64,000 nt of DNA from Pempheris klunzingeri. Taxonomy: Eukaryota; Chordata; Actinopteri; Acropomatiformes; Pempheridae. The DNA lies in NCBI RefSeq assembly GCF_042242105.1, contig NC_092020.1, positions 8,273,501-8,337,500 of the forward strand. Reading direction: 5' to 3'. Position numbers and translations under genes: made by a program. Below the pieces are notes generated by a model. That model saw only the letters and a program-made list of their open reading frames with translations, was not told the DNA's origin and did no database searches. Positions 44,614 through 57,511 of the stretch are shown here, piece after piece. Position 1 is the first letter of the stretch, and the number at the start of each line of letters is the position of its first letter.

Positions 44614-44739
44614 TAGTGGGGCAAAAAAGTATTTAGTCAGCCACCAATTGTGCAAGTTCTCCCACTTAAAAAGATGAGAGGCCTGTAATTTTCATCATAG
44701 GTACACTTCAACTATGAGAGACAGAATGGGGGGAAAGAA
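44614..44739 (+). repeat. Tc1 left terminal inverted repeat
   Basis: 126 bp starting TAGTGGGGCAAAAAAG and ending GGGGGGAAAGAA. Confidence 0.92.
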
Positions 44740-44856
44740 TTTATTTGCAAATGATGGTGGAAACTAAGTATTTGGTCAATAACAAAAGTTCATCTCAATA
44801 CTTTGTTATATACCCTTTGTTGGCAATGACAGAGGTCAAACGTTTTCTGTAAGTCT

Positions 44857-45786
44857 TCACAAGGTTTTCACACACGCTGGTATTTTGGCCCACTCCTCCA
44901 TGCAGATCTCCTCTAGAGCAGTGATGTTTTGGGGCTGTCGCTGGGCAACACGGACTTTCAACTCCCTCCAAAGATTTTCTATGGGGTTGAGATCTGGAGA
45001 CTGGCTAGGCCACTCCAGGACCTTGAAATGCTTCTTACGAAGCCACTCCTTTGTTGCCCGGGCGGTGTGTTTGGGTTCATTGTCATGCTGAAAGACCCAG
45101 CCACGATTCATCTTCAATGCCCTTGCTGATGGAAGGAGGTTTTCACTCAAAATCTCACGATACATGGCCCCATTCATTCTTTCCTTTACACGGATCAGTC
45201 GTCCTGGTCCCTTTGCAGAAAAACAGCCCCAAAGCATGATGTTTCCACCCCCATGCTTCACAGTAACTATGGTGTTCTTTGGATGCAACTCAGCATTCTT
45301 TCTCCTCCAAACACGACAAGTTGAGTTTTTACCAAAAAGTTCTATTTTGGTTTCATCTGACCATATGACATTCTCCCAATCCTCTTCTGGATCATCCAAA
45401 TGCTCTCTAGCAAACTTCAGACGGGCCTGGACATGTACTGGCTTAAGCAGGGGGACACGTCTGGCACTGCAGGATTTGAGTCCCTGGCGGCGTAGTGTGT
45501 TATTGATGGTAGCCTTTGTTACTTTGGTCCCAGCTCTCTGCAGATCATTCACTAGGTTCACTAGGTGCAGATCATTCACTAGGATTTTTGCTAAGATCTT
45601 GCGTGGAGCCCCAGATCGAGAGAGATTATCAGTGGTCTTGTATGTCTTCCATTTTCTAATAATTGCTCCCACAGTTGATTTCTTCACACCAAGCTGCTTA
45701 CCTATTGCAGATTCAGTCTTCCCAGCCTGGTGCAGGTCTACAATTTTGTTTCTGGTGTCCTTTGACAGCTCTTTGGTCTTGACCAT
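44857..45786 (-). CDS. Tc1-family transposase, damaged C-terminus
   Basis: Cut-and-paste transposase of 309 residues. Residues 1-50 hold the first helix-turn-helix ([20 protein letters not shown]) and 58-63 the hook-like SGAPRK. A second HTH follows at about 80-110. The catalytic DDE triad is D144 (WSDETKIE), D235 (QHDNEPKH) and E270 (NPIENLWRE), with 34 residues between the last two, giving DD34E. Two defects are visible. Around residues 64-80 the normal sequence is replaced by a short tandem copy of LVNDL/LVN (DNA repeat at 45541-45590). After AKIPA the frame shifts, ending in CVKTL about 25 residues early; the old C-terminus continues in another frame. The start ATG lies where relatives start (MVKTKELS). 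Confidence 0.9.
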   Translation of the reverse strand: MVKTKELSKDTRNKIVDLHQAGKTESAIGKQLGVKKSTVGAIIRKWKTYKTTDNLSRSGAPRKILAKILVNDLHLVNLVNDLQRAGTKVTKATINNTLRRQGLKSCSARRVPLLKPVHVQARLKFAREHLDDPEEDWENVIWSDETKIELFGKNSTCRVWRRKNAELHPKNTIVTVKHGGGNIMLWGCFSAKGPGRLIRVKERMNGAMYREILSENLLPSARALKMNRGWVFQHDNEPKHTARATKEWLRKKHFKVLEWPSQSPDLNPIENLWRELKVRVAQRQPQNITALEEICMEEWAKIPACVKTL

Positions 45787-46024
45787 AGTGGAGTTTGGAG
45801 TGTGACTGTTTGAGGTTGTGGACAGATGTCTTTTATACTGATAATGAGTTCAAACAGGTTCCATTAATACAGGTAACGAGTGGAGGACAGAGGAGCCTCT
45901 TAAAGAAGAAGTCACAGGTCTGTGAGAGCCAGAAATCTTGCTTGTTTGTAGGTGACCAAATACTTATTTTACCGAGGAATTTACCAATTAATTCATTAAA
46001 AATCCTACAATGTGATTTCCTGGA

Positions 46025-46150
46025 TTCTTTCCCCCCATTCTGTCTCTCATAGTTGAAGTGTACCTATGATGAAAATTACAGGCCTCTCATCTTTTTAAGT
46101 GGGAGAACTTGCACAATTGGTGGCTGACTAAATACTTTTTTGCCCCACTG
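46025..46150 (-). repeat. Tc1 right terminal inverted repeat
   Basis: Reverse complement of the left repeat, ending GCCCCACTG before TA. Confidence 0.92.
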
Positions 46151-46380
46151 TAGAGACAGACAACAATTCACGCTCACATTCACACCTATGGGCAATTTAG
46201 AGTCGCTAATTAACCTTACCTGCCAGAGTACCTGGAGTAAACCCACGCAAGCACGCCGAGAACATGCAAACTGCACACAGAAAGGTTCAAGGCTCAAACC
46301 ACAAACCTTCCGGCAAGCGGATTTGAAGATGGAACCTTCTTGTTGCGAGTGCTAACCACCGTACCGCCATGCTGCCTTCG
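46151..46380 (-). repeat. Dispersed fish repeat, right part, tRNA-like head
   Basis: Continues the element broken by the Tc1 insertion, with CACATTCACACCTATGGGCA and GAACATGCAAACTGCACACA motifs. On the minus strand its far end reads GGCAGCATGGCGGTACGG and TGGTTAGCAC, like an A box, suggesting a tRNA-derived SINE. Family name uncertain. Confidence 0.6.
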
Positions 46381-48439
46381 GCCAACCAACAACAAAAAAA
46401 GTACATATCCCAAAGATGGTTTCTGTCATTTGAGGTAGTTTTTATTACACTGATGTATGCTCAAATGTTTGTTTTCCTGATCAGTTTGGTTTTAATTAGT
46501 TATTTGGTACTATTAAAAATGTTGTAGGGTGTGACTTCATGATTGACAGCTAATCCAAACCTGTGATTGGGTTGGACAGATGTATGGGTGGGATACAGTG
46601 TCTGCAGCCCTGATCACTACAGCGCAGCCTCTGACTCAAAATGACATTGTCGGTAAAATATGTCAGCGCTCATATATGGGATACTTTGGCTTCATTCTTT
46701 GTACAGTTGAGGGATATGTGTCATCCATCTATATGTACAATCTATGAGTGTCACCATGACCTTGATATTTTAGTTCTTTATTGAAATGCATAAAACTATT
46801 GACAGGATTTCTGTGAATAAATTGGAACACATTCATGGTCACCAGAGAATTGATACTTTGGTACTTTGGTTTATGACCAAATACCTGCTAAAGTAATGAC
46901 ATTTCCGTCAGCCTCTGCGGTACTTTTCAACACGTTGAATATGGAAAGTATTAAACCTGAATAGCATTATCATTGTAAGCTTGCTAGCATGCTAATGTGA
47001 GCATTTAGCTCAGCACAGCCTCACAGAGTCAACCTGATAAAATGCAGCTGAAGGAAAAAAAACAGGATACACATCACTCTGGACAGGATTTATATTACAC
47101 GAGGACTAGTGGTTTTACAGAAGACAGTAGGTCATTGCAGCTGAAGAATTAAGAATTAAGCACACATACCCCCTGGATAGGATTAAAATCACTGATGAGT
47201 TAATGTTAAAAATTGCCCTAACTTCCCTAGAGAAACAAATCCAGTCCAAATTGGGCTTTAGTCTGCTTTTTTATACACAGTCTGTTGACATAAGCAAGAA
47301 AAATACATCTTTCCATATTAGTAAGAAAAGACCAGTACTTCTCAACTGTGTCCTTTGTTTTGAGCCTCGCGACTGTTTGAAATTTTTAAACTAAAAAGGT
47401 GTCCATCAGCTGACTCAGCCCCAATCAACCATACGTTTAATGAATACTAAATGCACAATGAAACCAATTGACTCATCCATTTCATCCATCCATTCATCTG
47501 GGAATATCACTGTTGAATTAAAGCATTCAAAAGACTGACCTTCCAGCCACAGACCTGCCTCTATAAACTTGTAGCTGACACTACCCCTTATTTGAACTCA
47601 GACAAAAGTTTTGGCCTTCTTCTGTGGAGGGCAACTTCACAAGCAGTGCCACTAAATTCTCTTTCACCTCTGATAGAGCCTCAGACTGTTTGTGTGTGTG
47701 TGTGTGTGAGGGAGAAGATATTGTTCAGGTTTGTGCATTCATGCAGGCCTTTTTCAGCAGACTATCTCAGATTTTTGTGGAGCATCATTGTGTATGCATG
47801 TATATGTGTGTATGTTTGTGGGTTTGTGAGAGCGAGTTCACACCTGTGTGTTACTGTCTCAATAGCCAATTTCCCTGAAGTCATCTCTCATCCTTCTGAT
47901 GGTCTTCAGTCCAAGGATGCAGGCTCATACTCTAGAGTGGCTTTTATACCATCGCCACCAAACGACTGCTCAAACAAACTGAACTGCCTTAGTTTTCTCA
48001 AACATTATTTTTTTATGGTTTCTCTGCTTCATTAGATGGAACAAATGTGGTGGGGGGGGGTCAGGAAAGATAGACAGAATGGCATGCATTTAAACTCAGG
48101 ATGATCTGAGCATCGACAGGATACTGCAGCTTGGCCTGATGAGGGATAAGGTCACCTTGGAATTTCAGTGTTCTTTGCTATTGCCATCAGCTGTTTATGA
48201 GAATGAAGCCAGAGGCTGGAATGTATGACGATGAGCCAGTTGATTCCAGTGTCAACAATCCATTAAATGGCCAATATCAGGTGTCATTGCAAGCATAGAT
48301 ATGATGGTGCCAATGGTAATTATGACAGGAGCAAATATAAGGAGGAACTCAGATTATGTAGTATAAAGAGCAGTGAAGTCCACATATGGAAAGGGAGGAG
48401 CAGGTCCTTCAGGTCCCATGCGAAGCCATCTGTCAAAAC
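46381..48439. other. Non-coding stretch, no gene recognised
   Basis: Contains a short TG run near 47690-47708 and a G run at 48048-48060. I see no exon or RNA gene. Confidence 0.55.
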
Positions 48440-48800
48440 TGATAAAAAATTATGTCACGTATCTAGTGGAACACTTCCTCAAGTGTCATAGTCATTTCAA
48501 CCAAAACCACCATCTTTTGCCTAAACCTAATCAAGTAGTTTTGGTGCCTAAACCTAAGCAAATTGCAACTGTTTCTTATTATTATCATGACAAAGAATGT
48601 CCGGTAACATTTTGTATGTCTCTGCGCTGTGGACATACAATGCAGTGGACATAATATGAGATAATATGCATCGACTAGCCGACGGGTAGACGCAGGTGGC
48701 CCCATCTGAAACATTATAATGACAGTGATAACATTCAGGCCATCTAATGGGCAGATAACATCTGAAGTGGGCGAGTGAGCATGCATGATAGAAGAGGTAC
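48440..48800. repeat. Probable dispersed repeat, family unknown
   Basis: The phrase TGCCTAAACCTAA occurs twice (near 48518 and 48547) in a context common in fish repeats. Boundaries are unclear. Confidence 0.3.
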
Positions 48801-49663
48801 CCACTCATACAAACATTGCTCCATATCTCTCTAAGTGGTCACACACTTTACAGGCTCCTTTCTACATTAGGAAATTGCTCAAACAGCAGATTAAATTGGG
48901 AAATATCAGTGGTGGCCTAAATGTGCTTGCTCTGCTGTAGTTGGGTTCATTTGGTTCGGACTAAGGAAGAGCATGATACATTCTTGCCTTTTAGCTCTTA
49001 TACAGTTCATGTTCACACTGGCTTTTTACAAACAAACCAAGAGGATTAATCATGAAGTCATATGGACTGTGAGGTAACCTGATTGGACAGTTTTGGTGTT
49101 TGTCATCAGCACATCATCAGGACACAAGTTAGGAAATCAAATTCTGACAGTAGGTCATGTAGCACTTTAATCCATCTTATGTATCACACAGAGCGTGCAA
49201 AGAAGTAAATGATGAGAGGCATTATTTACATTATTAGATTCCAAATTAATCACATATTATGTTGATGACTAACAGGTAGAGACGGGATGAAAAACAGGAA
49301 TTTAGACCATACATATAACAAGACGATTACTGTGGGATCACTATTAAATTTTTCCATTTTTCAATGGACTCACATTAATGAAGTGTCAGACAAGCACCGC
49401 AGGCCACAGTTTTATTGTCTGATCGATCAGGAAAAATCCCTGCCAAATGATTTATATAAACGTATACTCGCCTTTTACAGATCCATTATGATTACTTCCT
49501 AAACAGCTCACAATGACCAGATCGATTTATTAGTAGTTTAAGCTTTTGAAATCATTCTGAAATCCCAAATCTACTATCTATGAAATCCTGTTGGTGGTCC
49601 ATCTGCTTTCACACCACGAATAAACCACCAGAGTGGTTGTTTGGTCTGCAGTAGAGTTCCATT
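48801..49663. other. Non-coding stretch, no gene recognised
   Basis: No coding potential, RNA gene or clear repeat seen. Confidence 0.5.
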
Positions 49664-49920
49664 GAGCCGCTGTGGCTCAGAGGTGCAGTGGGTCGTCCCG
49701 CAATCGGTGATTTCACGGCTCCTGTGAGTCAGCGTGGGCAAGACACTGAATCCCAACTTGCTCCTGAAGCAGCTTTCAGTGTCTGAATGTGTGTGAAAGA
49801 ACAGTCTCCTTCAGCGTAGATTCCTTCTGTGTAAATGGGTGAATGAGGATGTGATGTAAAAGTCGATAACATAATGTAATGTCAAAATGACTAGAGAGGG
49901 GCTATACAAATACGGTAACC
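49664..49920 (+). repeat. Dispersed fish repeat, SINE- or MITE-like
   Basis: Starts GAGCCGCTGTGGCTCAGAGG, then GGTCGTCCCGCAATCGG and GGGCAAGACACTGAATCCC, and ends near GGGGCTATACAAATACGG. This order is typical of a very abundant fish repeat. The expected GGTTCGA-type B box is eroded. Family name uncertain. Confidence 0.6.
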
Positions 49921-50726
49921 AGTCAATCAGGTTAGTTTAGATATCATATAATATCATCAATTATGGCTGCAAGTTCAAGTATATTTTTCATGAATGTGTT
50001 GTGGGCAGTGGGTCTTGTTATATTTCACTTCTGTCATTCTGATGGGATTGTGTTCTACATTTTCCACATTTCTAAAGGGCCCCCAGAGTCCACTGTCATA
50101 GAAAAGGATTTAACATTTTTTAGCCTTTTTTGTCTTTTACCATCCCATCATTTGTGTTTTGGGCTTATGTGTGAAACGTGAATGTGTAGGCTTTCTTTTA
50201 GCATATGGCCTCGACACATTAAGTGTAGTTTTGTTGTTTACCCACTCTCCCTGTCCATCAGTTGCACCTAAATTTCATAGATATTTCTGCGATGCAAGAT
50301 TGGGCAGGAAAACATGCTGAAAATTACATCTTTTCATACAGTGATTAGATCTTTGTAATGACAAACATTTAAAAAAAAAATAGCAACACAGTTTGGAATA
50401 ATTAAGGAGAACAAGAGGTTGGTATTCAGTTACGAATATCCTGTTTAGATATTGGAAATGAGTTATAATACAGCAAATAAGTAAATCCAGGGTCAGTTAT
50501 TAAGTGGCAGTCCTTTTGATACTCATCAGAACTCCAGCCGTCTGAATACGTGACGTGTACAGACAAAGATTATGTAAAAAGAATTCAGACCTGCATGTGT
50601 CATACTTTAAAATAAGCATCAGACATTAAGTACTGTAATGTGGGAACAGGAATATCTCACGCTGAATCACACCACACAGCGGTGCATAGATTGACTTTGC
50701 ACAACCCATAGGGAAGGTTGGCTTGT

Positions 50727-50756
50727 GCCACCCAATTCTGCACGTGCCACCCATTC
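50727..50756 (+). repeat. Imperfect direct repeat, copy 1
   Basis: GCCACCCAATTCTGCACGTG followed by CCACCCATTCA. It contains two GCCACCCA words. Confidence 0.5.
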
Positions 50757-51036
50757 AAAGCAGTTTGTTTGAACTTAAAGTTGCCTGCTACACTGTGCTG
50801 TATTACGCATTATGTCTAGTTTCTGATCTGTTTTTAAAATAAACTACCTGAGAAACTAAAATAATGTTTTGCTTGTCTGTACACTCTAATCAGTCTGAAT
50901 TTTAACTGGCATAAAACGGTTGCATAGAATAAACTCTGCTCTCCTAAAAAGCTTGTTTTTTGTAGTTTGATAGAACAGAACTGAGAGTTTGCCTCTTCTA
51001 GCCTTATTTCAGATTTATAGATTTAGTTACAGTTAT

Positions 51037-51066
51037 GCCACCCAATTATGCATATGACCCACTCAT
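51037..51066 (+). repeat. Imperfect direct repeat, copy 2
   Basis: GCCACCCAATTATGCATATG followed by ACCCACTCAT, 310 bp from copy 1. Confidence 0.5.
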
Positions 51067-53439
51067 TATAATATTTCTGTCTAGAGCTACTGGACAACAA
51101 TGAAAGCACTGCTTTGGCAGTCACAGCATTAGCTTGCTTTCTCTTTTTTTCTGTCCATATTTGCTCATTAATTACTACCTGACCCCGTAGTTTGAGATCC
51201 TGTTATTTCAAGTCTCAACATCAGTCACCCTCAGCGTGTTCCCTGCAGTGTATCCCCCACACCCACCTAGCAGGGTATACGTGCTCATCTCCTCCTCCTC
51301 CCTGCTAGACAATCTACTGAGCCATCCCAGCCTTTTGCCTCTTTCATGCTCCTTTCAACTTGTGAGAGTGAGCATTTGGCTCAGGCACAAGTGCACCATT
51401 TCATACTGACTAAGATCCATAGCGTAGAGCACAATGAGCATGCTATTATAAAATCGAATGATAAGACTGGGCATGCATATCTCTACATACCTAAACAAAG
51501 TTTATTCTAGAAGATTTTTTTTAGTCTGCTTTGTTTTGAGCTTCATATAGATGTCCTAAGGAGTGCTCTGATGGTTGATCGATTAATGCTCACCTGTAAT
51601 TTCACTTCAGCTTTAGTGATGTGGGAGTGTTGTCTGGCAGAATCCATCATTGAGCTCAGACAGTACAGCAAAAACAGATATTATTTATTATTACTCTTTG
51701 CAGGCCTGTATACCAATATGAATACATTCTTCTGTCAAAAACTTGCTAACCTTCTGCTACAATCAGGAGTGTTGCTTTTTGCTGTCAGGAGATCGTTAAA
51801 AGAGATAATATATACCACAGTGGAGGCAAGAATCTGGTCACAAATTTCTAGAGGCCATATGAGGATCACACAACTGGCCAGACCCGACAAGTTTGCGTCC
51901 AATCCTGTTTTGTAATGTGGCCTCAAATTATATTTTTAGAGTTTCCGTGTAATTTGGCATTCAGTATATTTATTAGTATATAAACACATCAGAGTCATTA
52001 ATAGCAGAAGCCACATGCACATTTTGCTAATCTGCCTTTCTTCTCTCCAAATCTGATGTAAAACATGAATCTTAAATAGGAAGTACAGCATACTGTGTTA
52101 TTTCCACTAGAAGTGATTTTAATTGCATGCATAAGCAATGTAGCCTTAATGAATTCCATTTTAATGCTCTTATTAAATGGCATGCATTTCAAACAAAGAA
52201 ACTTTAAAAATGATATATACTTTGCTGTAGGCTGCTTATGACCTGAACTTAGATTGAACTTATAGCTTATTTTAGAATGTCTGAATGTTCTAAATACTAC
52301 AGTGGCCAAATGAACTGTGAGTTACTGTAGTTTCTTTTGGAAGTCAATAACTGTACTGAAAAGTGCTGATTTAACACACATTTGGTATTCATTCAATTTA
52401 TTTGGACCATGGATCAATACTAATAAGTTCTGCTTATTAGATATACCTGAGTGGCGTCAGTTCAATAAACCTACTTACTTCCATAACATACTACCTCACA
52501 AAAAGTGCTGTATAGTTTGAACTCACGTGATGAAATTAATGTCCCTCTATTTTCAGAGGCTTGAGTCTGTTGTCATGGCACGTAAGGTAATGTTCACAAT
52601 GAGCTCCATCAGTACCAAAAGTTTAACTTGCTGATATTTAAAACCAACACCCTCATAATCCTCTTGTTAGAGGAAACGAAGTGTTGACATGAAACATGCT
52701 TTTGAGTTTCATATTTCATTTGTGAAATGAAATACAAATTTAGAATCAAAACCAAATGTCATTGAAACCTGTGAAATATCTGCCAGTATAAGTGGCTGTT
52801 TCTCTGGTGGAAAAATGCCTTTCCTTTGCCAGTCTGCAGATCTCTCTGCAGAGCTAAAAGTGGCAAGAAATGTTTTCATGTTTTCTTTTTCTTGGTTTAC
52901 AGCTTTGTGTACTTTTACTGTGAAACATATTTGCAGCAAACATAATCAGAAAGCGAGGAAAACTGATTAGTCTAGAGTGACATTTGAGATGGAGAGCTCT
53001 TCCAGCTGCAGAATATGTTTGTGTGATTGCTCCGAATCAATAAATATGTTTGGAGCAGCCATTTTCCTTATATCATAGCAAGCATGCTTCATTGGTCTCA
53101 GGGTTAATTTGGGCATTTGGGCATTTGCTGAGCTAGAAATGGACAACAAATGGAAATGAAGACAGATGTCCCGTTGTACCATTAATATTAACATTGTTGC
53201 TCTTCCTGGAGGGAATTGTTATCTTGTAGAATGGCGGGATGAAGAGAAGCAAAGGGTAAAGTTTATATTAAGCTATTAATATGGAGTTGTTGAGGTCAAT
53301 GGAATGTTGGAGTTGATCAGTCTCTTTTAACCATATAGTCCAATAGGTATGGCAGCATTCTACCAGTTGTTTACTGTTTTATGTTGCTATTATAAGTGTT
53401 GCCTTTGTTATTCAAAGGTTGTGATCCGTCAATCCCTTA

Positions 53440-53550
53440 TCTAGTCTGCTTATCCTTAAAGGTCGCGGGAGGAGCTGGAGCAAATCCCAGCTGACATTGG
53501 GCGAGAGGCCGGGTACACCCTGGACCTGAACCCTTGAATCGGCCGACATC
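53440..53550 (+). repeat. Fragment of the same fish repeat as at 44540
   Basis: GGTCGCGGGAGGAGCTGGAGC and ACATTGGGCGAGAGGCCGGG, then TACACCCTGGAC, matching the familiar fish repeat. Confidence 0.6.
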
Positions 53551-55139
53551 CAAGCCAGTAGCCAAAACTGAGCAAAGTGGCACCATAATATTTCGGTGTT
53601 TGCACCATTTCTGGGGCAATTGGGCTATGAGAAACAATTAATTACGCAAAGATTAAATGCACAATCTTGCAATAATGTGCAATTTAGCAATGAAATCATT
53701 GTCTGAAATGAAGGCATTCATAATATAACGAAGGAGTTATTTTTTATGCAGGACAGAGAAGCCACAAGTTTAAAGCTGTAGAAAAGAGGCCACCTCTTGC
53801 TTTGACAGAGAGTGTAATTCAATGTACAAAACATAAATCAGCTTTTAACAGTCATTAACACTCTTGACAGACATATCAGGTCACAGCAGCTTTCATGCAG
53901 GCTCTGTTGGCACTTTTCCTCCTCACTTCTTCCTCACAAACATCATTTAGCAGTCCACTGTAAAAGATTTTTATAGTTTAAGAGGAAATCCAGCCTGAAT
54001 CATTGCCATATGAAAGCAATAATCTGCTTTGAAAGGGCTTTAAATGCCTCATTCACTCCACTCAGTTTTTTAAGGAATGCTTTCAGGTGTATTTTTCATA
54101 TCAAGTCTGACTATTCTGCACTCTAAAAGAGGGAAAAACTGCACTAAGACGATTATATTTGATATACGGCTGTCCAATCCATCATGACTAAACCTGTTAG
54201 AAATGAAAACTGAAAGTGTTTGAATAACAGAGGTGCTGCCTGGGAAAAAAAAAAAGAAAAACCCTCTTATTTTCCAAACTTCTAAAGAATAAAAACTCAT
54301 CTTGAGAAAGGTGCGTGTGTACTTTTTAGTGAGGTTTAGTTGGGCTTCAAAGAGTTCTAGGGCCATAAAACTTTGTCTTGTTCATAACATTATCATGACA
54401 AAAAGGTTTATAGAGTATTAAATGACAGTGTTATTCTTGTAGCTTCTGTGAACATTAAAACTCACTGAAGTGTCATAATTGTGAAAAGAGCAGTCTTAAA
54501 ACAGCAGATAACTATAATTTTTCTCTCATTTTGGTAGCGATGGATGGTTATGTCTATATTTAGCGCTACAGCTCTGGATGTGTACAATATGTGTGTCAAA
54601 GTGTGTACCTGAATTCTTAGCTCACTCTCCTCACTTCATTGTGTGTGCTGAATCCTACAAATAAAATTCCACAAAGAGGACAGAAGAGTGTGCCTATTAA
54701 GCAATTTGTGCCAATGAATACCATCATTCATTTAAAGAAATTATGTTAACTGGGATTCTTCTGCACAGTCACTCAAACGCATGCAGAGAACACTTTAATC
54801 TGCTGTTTACTCCAGGAAAATTATGCCAGGTTTTTCATTATTCAGACATGAAAAATCACTGTTCTATCTGTGCGGCACTGTTAAAACTGAGTCTGTTTTT
54901 ATGTTTACTGTAATTACATTTATAGTACCAGTGCAGTGCCTGATCAAAATATGCTTGTAAGAACGGCCTGGTTGCTTGGACTCTATTTCTGCTTTCTGCT
55001 GACCCTCAGTTGATCTTCACAACCAGACATTAGCCCCACCAACTCAAAGTCCGCTTTAATCCAAATGCTAACGTCCAACTTGTAATTCTGCCACAAGCTA
55101 TACATGTTTGAGCAATAAAAGCAAAAAAAATTGGTGGTG

Positions 55140-55183
<44 letters not shown>

Positions 55184-56531
55184 ATGTTGGAGCAAATGAC
55201 GCAATGAGGCCACCAGCAACCAAAGGGTGGGACCCAGACACTGGGAAGACCTTTCGACTCTGCTTGTGTCTGTGAGTAGCTCTTTCGGTGGGGAAGGGCA
55301 CTTTTTCATTCCTATCCTTTGTTTCTGTCACTGCCCTGGTGTGTCTCAGTATCTTCCATATCAGAAATCTAGGACCAGGCCTTGACACACTATTCTAATG
55401 TATCATGTTATACAATGAAATGCTTTTCCTTGAAATGATATTGTCTCTCCGAATGAAAAGGGCCATTGGTGACTGAATAAACTTTTCCTGTTGTTCCTGG
55501 TTCAGACCTTTACACTGACTGCCATTAGGTCTTCTTCTTTAGTGCTTATCATACACTGCCAGAGGAATAACGGACCAATGTCCCTTTGGAACAACATTAA
55601 CACAACAATGTTCCCCGGTCCTTGGGGTTCTTTTATTTGTACAGGCACAGGTACATTAATGCTGTTCAGGAAGTTCCAAAGCCTCCTTAAGTCACCCACA
55701 ACAGCAATATGGAGTCTCAGTTGGGAAATGAACACAACAGCCTTTCAAAGTCTGCCAAAACACAAGCTACACTTTGCTGTCAGCCTTTGGCTGTAATCAA
55801 ACTCAAAGTCAAAGCCAGCATCAACCAAGTACAGCCATGTAGCACATTTTCACACATCAAATCCTTCAAATGATTCATGGACTTTTGACGGAAGCGCAAA
55901 CTTTTTCATGCCAAGACAGGTGAATTCATCTTGGTGTCTGCATCAAAACTACACCCACCATTATTTTTTTACACACTGCTGTTGATGGAACTGGAAGCAC
56001 AGTGTTTCTTTTTCACCACAATGAAGCCAGGAGTAGATCTGTGGCTCAGCTCCAGTCCATCTGTCCATATCTCTAATTATCCATCTCAAACAGCATCTCA
56101 GATGGTGCTGGTTAGGCTTTCGCAGATCTTGATTAAACAAATTTTGAGGAAAAGTTTTTATGAAACTTTGCTTGAAACTTGAAGCCGGCCTTGTCTAGTC
56201 TGGATGTTACTCAACTATGTTAGTGTAACAGCAAAAGAGTGCATTCACTTCAACTAATACACAATCTCAGTACAGTCCTGCAGTCCAACTTCACACGACA
56301 GACAGTTGCAGTGTACTATTATAGGCATCTGTAACTTCCTTGGAGTATCAGATGCCCTCTATAAACTAGACTTGTGGGTAGAAAAAAGTATCACAAAAAC
56401 CAAAACAAAATAGTCTCTTTCCTAATGCTGAAATTTAACTTTTTGTCTCAATTCAAAGACAATTTACAGAAGGTTGAAAATACACAATAAAAGCAGTTTT
56501 GAAGAGGTGAGTTTTGATTAAGGGGGGGGGG
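53551..56531. other. Non-coding stretch, no gene recognised
   Basis: Holds a TG microsatellite (55143-55180) and nothing else I can name. Frames of about 100 codons near 55500-55800 have no recognisable domain. Confidence 0.5.
55143..55180 (+). repeat. (TG)19 microsatellite
   Basis: Perfect dinucleotide run of 38 bp. Confidence 0.97.
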
Positions 56532-56630
56532 GCAGGGAGAACATGCAAACTCCACATAGAAAGACCCCAGGTTCAAACCAGGGAACCTTCTTGCTGTGAG
56601 GCAACTGTGCTAAGCGCCACACCACCGTGC
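56532..56630 (-). repeat. tRNA-derived SINE-like repeat fragment
   Basis: The minus strand starts GCACGGTGGTGTGGCGCTTAG with GGTTTGAACCT as B box, then CTATGTGGAGTTTGCATG. Related to the repeat at 46151-46380. A G run abuts it on the left. Confidence 0.6.
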
Positions 56631-57486
56631 TTGTGCTTTCTCCATATATTTAAAAAATTCTTTTTACACTTCAATTCTATTTTATGCCCTTTCATGCATG
56701 TAAACGTGTGTGTTGTGCTCTGAGCTCTGTTGTTGGGTGACCTACACTCACAATACTGTGCCTGAAAGTATCCTGTGTGGACGGAGATGGAGCTCTGGAG
56801 CTGCTACAACACACATACCTCACCTTTGTGAGGACTGAGACAGAAACAGGGTATTTTTCTGTATTTTAGTGAAAAATATATATATGTTAGAACACATTTA
56901 GGATTTGGATGGAGAATGAGAGGAAGCTGATTGTGCTGCAAGAGCAGCTCTTATGGATGTTTGTCATGAAAAGTGGCCACTGTTGAAAGCCACTGTACTC
57001 TGCAGTACGCTAATCCAGCTCCAGCTCTCCATGCTTGAATATACTTATTTTTTACCAGAATTCCAGAATTTAAACGAAAAAAGGACTTTGGGTTTGAACA
57101 GTGCTCCACCATGCACCATGCTGGTAATGATAGACCCACTGGTGAGTTCAGTAGAGTCAGAGGTTAATGTAAGGTCAGCCCCTGTTAAATTCTGCCTGCA
57201 GCTCTGTCTTGGAACAGGTGACACAAAACTCAACATTTTTGCCCTCTGCACCACGTCAACGTAGGTTGTTCTGTCTTCTGCGCCACTGTTACTGCCAAAC
57301 ATCCATCTCACTTTCCCTGGAAGTGAATGGCAAGCATTGAATTTTCTGCTCGACCTTCAGACCCTCTGGTTCTGCTATGAGGAGGAAGGACGTCATTAAT
57401 AAGATAAAAAAAAAAGATGGAGGGAAGGAGAGAGAAGAGGGATCCATGGAAAGGGAAGAAGTTAGGTTTTAGTTTTAAGCACGCAC

Positions 57487-57511
57487 ACCCACCCACCCAC
57501 CCACCCACCCA
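57487..57511 (+). repeat. (ACCC)n microsatellite
   Basis: About six ACCC units followed by ACACACAG. Confidence 0.9.

Larger units (their letters stand above)
44614..46150 (-). mobile_element. Tc1/mariner element, 1537 bp, nearly whole
   Basis: Flanked by TA at 44612-44613 and 46151-46152, the Tc1 target duplication. Inverted repeats of 126 bp are identical except for the first base (T left, C right). One transposase gene lies between them on the minus strand. The perfect repeats suggest a recent insertion. The transposase is altered (see its entry), so this copy would need help from another to move. Confidence 0.93.
49921..53439. other. Non-coding stretch with one local direct repeat
   Basis: No gene recognised. 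A 30-bp imperfect direct repeat lies at 50727-50756 and 51037-51066. Confidence 0.5.

Noticed and set aside
45164-45805. 213-codon frame antisense to the transposase
   Set aside because: Shadow of the transposase gene on the other strand.
47592-48035. 147-codon frame with a Cys-Val run
   Set aside because: Runs through a TG-rich stretch; no domain or splice context.
55098-55388. Frames with poly-His-Thr through the TG microsatellite
   Set aside because: Product of the repeat, not a gene.
55491-55796. About 100 codons open on both strands
   Set aside because: No recognised domain or clear coding signature. Possibly repeat-derived but not assignable.
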